A stretch of 7,060 bases of DNA from Thermoleophilia bacterium (lineage in GTDB: Bacteria > Actinomycetota > Thermoleophilia > Gaiellales > JAICJC01), in the NCBI GenBank assembly GCA_025928435.1, contig JAICJM010000200.1, forward strand, positions 1-7,060, given 5' to 3'. Positions 5,608-7,060 of this stretch are shown one piece after another (position 1 is the stretch's first letter; each line of letters opens with the position of its first letter). Below the pieces are notes generated by a model. It was given only the letters and a program-made list of their open reading frames with translations. It was not told the origin of the DNA and ran no database searches. A program made the position numbers and the translations under genes.

Positions 5608-6510
5608 TTGGGGGTCGTGGCCATCTTCGGTCCCACGGCGTCGGGCAAGAGCGCCGTGGCGCTCGAGTTGGCCGCACGGATCGGCGGTGAGATCGTCTCC
5701 TGCGACGCGATGCAGCTCTACCGCGGGCTGCCGATCCTGACCAACCAGCCCGACGCCGCCGAGCTCGCCCGCGTCCCGCACCACCTGGTGGCGGAGTGGG
5801 GGACGGACCACGCCGGCTCGGTCGCCGAGTACGCCGGGCTCGCGCACGCCGCCGTCGACGACATCCTCGCCCGCGGGCGCACGCCGGTGGTCTGCGGCGG
5901 GAGCGGCCTCTACCTGCGCGCCGCCCTCGCCGACATGCCGCTGCCGCCGCAGGTGCCGGACGCCGATCGCGCCGCCTTCGAGCAGCTCTACGACGGCGAG
6001 GGCGCGACCGCCGCTCACGCCCGGCTCGCGGCGGCGGATCCGGCCGCCGCCGTCGCGGTGCACCCGAACGACCGCCGCCGCGTCGTCCGCGCGCTCGAGC
6101 TGCACGCGGCCGGGTCGACCCTCGCACCGGAACGGGACCGCCTGTGGGGGGACGACGGCCGGCACCCGACGAGGGTGATCGGGCTCGGCGTGCCCGCCGC
6201 GACCGTCGCGGAGCGGATCGACCTCCGCACGCGGGCGATGTTCGACCGCGGGGTGGTGGACGAGGTGCGCGCCGCCCGCGAGGCCGGGCCGTTCTCCGCC
6301 ACCGCCGAGCGCATCCACGGCCTCCAGGACGTCACCGACCTGCTGCAGGGCCGGATCGACCGCGCGGAGGCCGAGCGGCGGCTGGCCGTGCGCACGCGCC
6401 GCTACGCGAAGCGCCAGCGCACCTGGATGCGGCGCCTGCCCGGCCTGCGACTCGTCGACGCCGACCGCGACGCCCCCGCCGTGGCGGCCGACATCGAGGC
6501 CGGGCTGTGA
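5608..6510 (+). CDS. miaA: tRNA dimethylallyltransferase MiaA
   Basis: This 300-residue enzyme transfers the dimethylallyl group of DMAPP to N6 of A37 in UNN-reading tRNAs, making the substrate of MiaB. Motifs: P-loop GPTASGKS (8-15), DAMQLYRG (33-40, where DSxQ is usual), GGSGLYLRA (97-105, usually GGTGLY), HPNDRRRVVRALEL (152-165), IHGLQD (236-241, where the family usually has GYKE or GYRE) and TRRYAKRQRTW (263-273), the conserved C-terminal tRNA-contacting segment. The insertion domain lies at about 115-200. The start is a TTG supported by AGAGG at 5597-5601 and by the family's short lead-in to the P-loop; a GTG at 5617 would cut into the first strand. It is cotranscribed with miaB, and its stop overlaps the next gene by 4 bp. 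The motif deviations are conservative, so I expect an active enzyme. Confidence 0.96.
   Translation: MGVVAIFGPTASGKSAVALELAARIGGEIVSCDAMQLYRGLPILTNQPDAAELARVPHHLVAEWGTDHAGSVAEYAGLAHAAVDDILARGRTPVVCGGSGLYLRAALADMPLPPQVPDADRAAFEQLYDGEGATAAHARLAAADPAAAVAVHPNDRRRVVRALELHAAGSTLAPERDRLWGDDGRHPTRVIGLGVPAATVAERIDLRTRAMFDRGVVDEVRAAREAGPFSATAERIHGLQDVTDLLQGRIDRAEAERRLAVRTRRYAKRQRTWMRRLPGLRLVDADRDAPAVAADIEAGL
6496..6499 (+). promoter_or_regulatory. Ribosome-binding site of the membrane-protein gene inside miaA
   Basis: GAGG lies 7 bases before the GTG at 6507, inside the last codons of miaA. It supports the GTG as the start of the downstream gene. Confidence 0.5.
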
Positions 6511-6914
6511 CCGGCGGCCGGCGCGAGCACGACGCCGTGCGCGAGGCGCGCGACGCGCTCGTGATCCTGACGGCCGCGGCGCCGGTGACGGCCGCCGTCG
6601 CCGTGCTCATCGGCCTCGTCTGGGGCGACGTGACCGACTGGGCGATCTGGATGATCGGGAGCGTCGTCGTGGCCGTGCTCCTGCTCGGGACGCTCGGATC
6701 CGCGTTGCTCCTCGCCGATCGCCTCGGGGCGCGGTTCATGGGCGCCCGCCCGCACGCCGTCAGCCGCATGTGGCTGATCGGGATCGCCCTGGTCGCGGGC
6801 GTCGCGCTCGTCGGCGGGCTGCCGACGACGTGGCCGATCGTGATCGGCTTCGGCCTCGTCTGCGCGGTGCTCGCGGCGGTCGTCCTGCTGGGCGCCGTCG
6901 CCGGCACCCACTAG
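6507..6914 (+). CDS. Small four-helix integral membrane protein of unknown function
   Basis: I do not recognise this 135-residue protein. The GTG start overlaps the miaA stop as GTGA, a typical coupled arrangement. The same frame stays open far upstream inside miaA, but that part has none of the features of a real protein there. After a charged N-terminus (GGRREHDAVREARD, 3-16, probably cytoplasmic) come four hydrophobic segments at about 18-39, 45-70, 88-105 and 108-132. A basic loop at 72-87 (RLGARFMGARPHAVSR) lies between helices 2 and 3, so under the positive-inside rule both termini and this loop would be cytoplasmic. There are no catalytic motifs or conserved charged residues within helices. 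Its operon position next to the tRNA-modification genes does not by itself show a shared function; it may simply be carried with them. Confidence 0.8.
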   Translation: MTGGRREHDAVREARDALVILTAAAPVTAAVAVLIGLVWGDVTDWAIWMIGSVVVAVLLLGTLGSALLLADRLGARFMGARPHAVSRMWLIGIALVAGVALVGGLPTTWPIVIGFGLVCAVLAAVVLLGAVAGTH

Positions 6915-6923
6915 CACCGCTAG
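6911..6923. terminator. Inverted repeat holding both convergent stop codons
   Basis: CTAGC (6911-6915) and GCTAG (6919-6923) flank ACC. The left arm contains the TAG of the membrane-protein gene, and the right arm contains the TAG of the minus-strand gene. A 5-bp stem with a 3-base loop and no U tract is weak as an intrinsic terminator. Confidence 0.25.
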
Positions 6924-7060
6924 AGCGGCTCGGCGATGCGGGCCGCGACGGCCGCCGGGCAGCCGTCGGCGACGAGGTCCACGACCTCGTGGATGTCGAT
7001 GTCCGGGCGCTCGGCGAGCCGCAGCGCGAGGCGCGCCTCGACTCCGGCTCCGAGGAGCAC
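6920..7060 (-). CDS. C-terminal fragment of an unrecognised protein (gene begins beyond window)
   Basis: Reading the minus strand from the window edge, an open frame ends at TAG (6922-6920) and gives 46 residues, with typical G/C third positions for this genome. The fragment has a hydrophobic/Arg helix (GVEARLALRLAERP, about 6-19 of the fragment), an acidic stretch (DIDIHEVVDLVADG, 20-33) and a short Ala-rich helix to the end (IAEPL). No family is identifiable from this much sequence. It is convergent with the membrane-protein gene, with 5 bp between the stop codons. The frame is accepted because it continues cleanly to the edge and has coherent helix-like composition. Confidence 0.6.
   Translation of the reverse strand: MLLGAGVEARLALRLAERPDIDIHEVVDLVADGCPAAVAARIAEPL

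Noticed and set aside
4231..6318. A 695-codon minus-strand frame antisense to miaB and miaA
   Set aside because: miaB and miaA are certain on the plus strand. The antisense product is His/Arg/Val-rich without motifs.
5796..6506. Upstream extension of the small membrane protein gene inside miaA
   Set aside because: The frame stays open, but the translation is almost only Arg, Ala, Pro and Gly. Membrane-protein composition begins just after the GTG at 6507, which has a GAGG upstream.
1..7060. Search for CRISPR arrays, tRNA genes, insertion-sequence ends or a defence or phage system
   Set aside because: No regularly spaced repeats, no cloverleaf-like sequence, no transposase or integrase motifs, and no composition shift. 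The genes are ordinary chromosomal types apart from the fusion protein.

Overview
This is a high-G+C, densely packed stretch of a bacterial chromosome. Protein signatures, G/C-rich third codon positions, GTG/TTG starts and TANNNT -10-like boxes placed just before start codons suggest an actinobacterium. The MiaA variant (a LTNQP segment after the DxMQ motif) is the kind I associate with Thermoleophilia-type lineages, but that placement is a weak inference. I see no mobile element, phage gene, CRISPR array, tRNA or rRNA. No gap between genes exceeds about 105 bp.

Left part (1-2025). The tail of an unrecognised gene is followed after 7 bp by a GNAT acetyltransferase. The acetyltransferase runs tail-to-tail into a macrodomain (ADP-ribose / O-acetyl-ADP-ribose hydrolase-type) gene on the minus strand, and the two coding ends overlap by 30 bp. 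The macrodomain gene is divergent from an OsmC-family peroxide-reductase-like gene. The two are so close that their candidate -10 boxes overlap. A small three-helix GlsB/YeaQ/YmgE membrane protein follows OsmC behind its own candidate promoter. OsmC and GlsB-type proteins are both commonly stress linked.

Middle (2035-4170, minus strand). One long gene encodes an unusual two-domain protein. It has an N-terminal alpha/beta hydrolase whose nucleophile-elbow serine is cysteine (GxCxD), and a C-terminal GT-B glycosyltransferase of the GT1/GT28 type. It is the most interesting item in the window. Its promoter region (about 4171-4275) is shared with the divergent miaB and contains short dyads that could be an operator.

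Right part (4276-6914, plus strand). miaB, miaA and a four-helix membrane protein form a tight apparent operon: a 9-bp gap, then a 4-bp GTGA overlap. MiaA prenylates A37 of tRNAs that read UNN codons, and MiaB methylthiolates the product to ms2i6A. The gene order here is modifier first, prenyltransferase second. The window ends in the C-terminal end of an unrecognised convergent minus-strand gene. A short inverted repeat there contains both stop codons.
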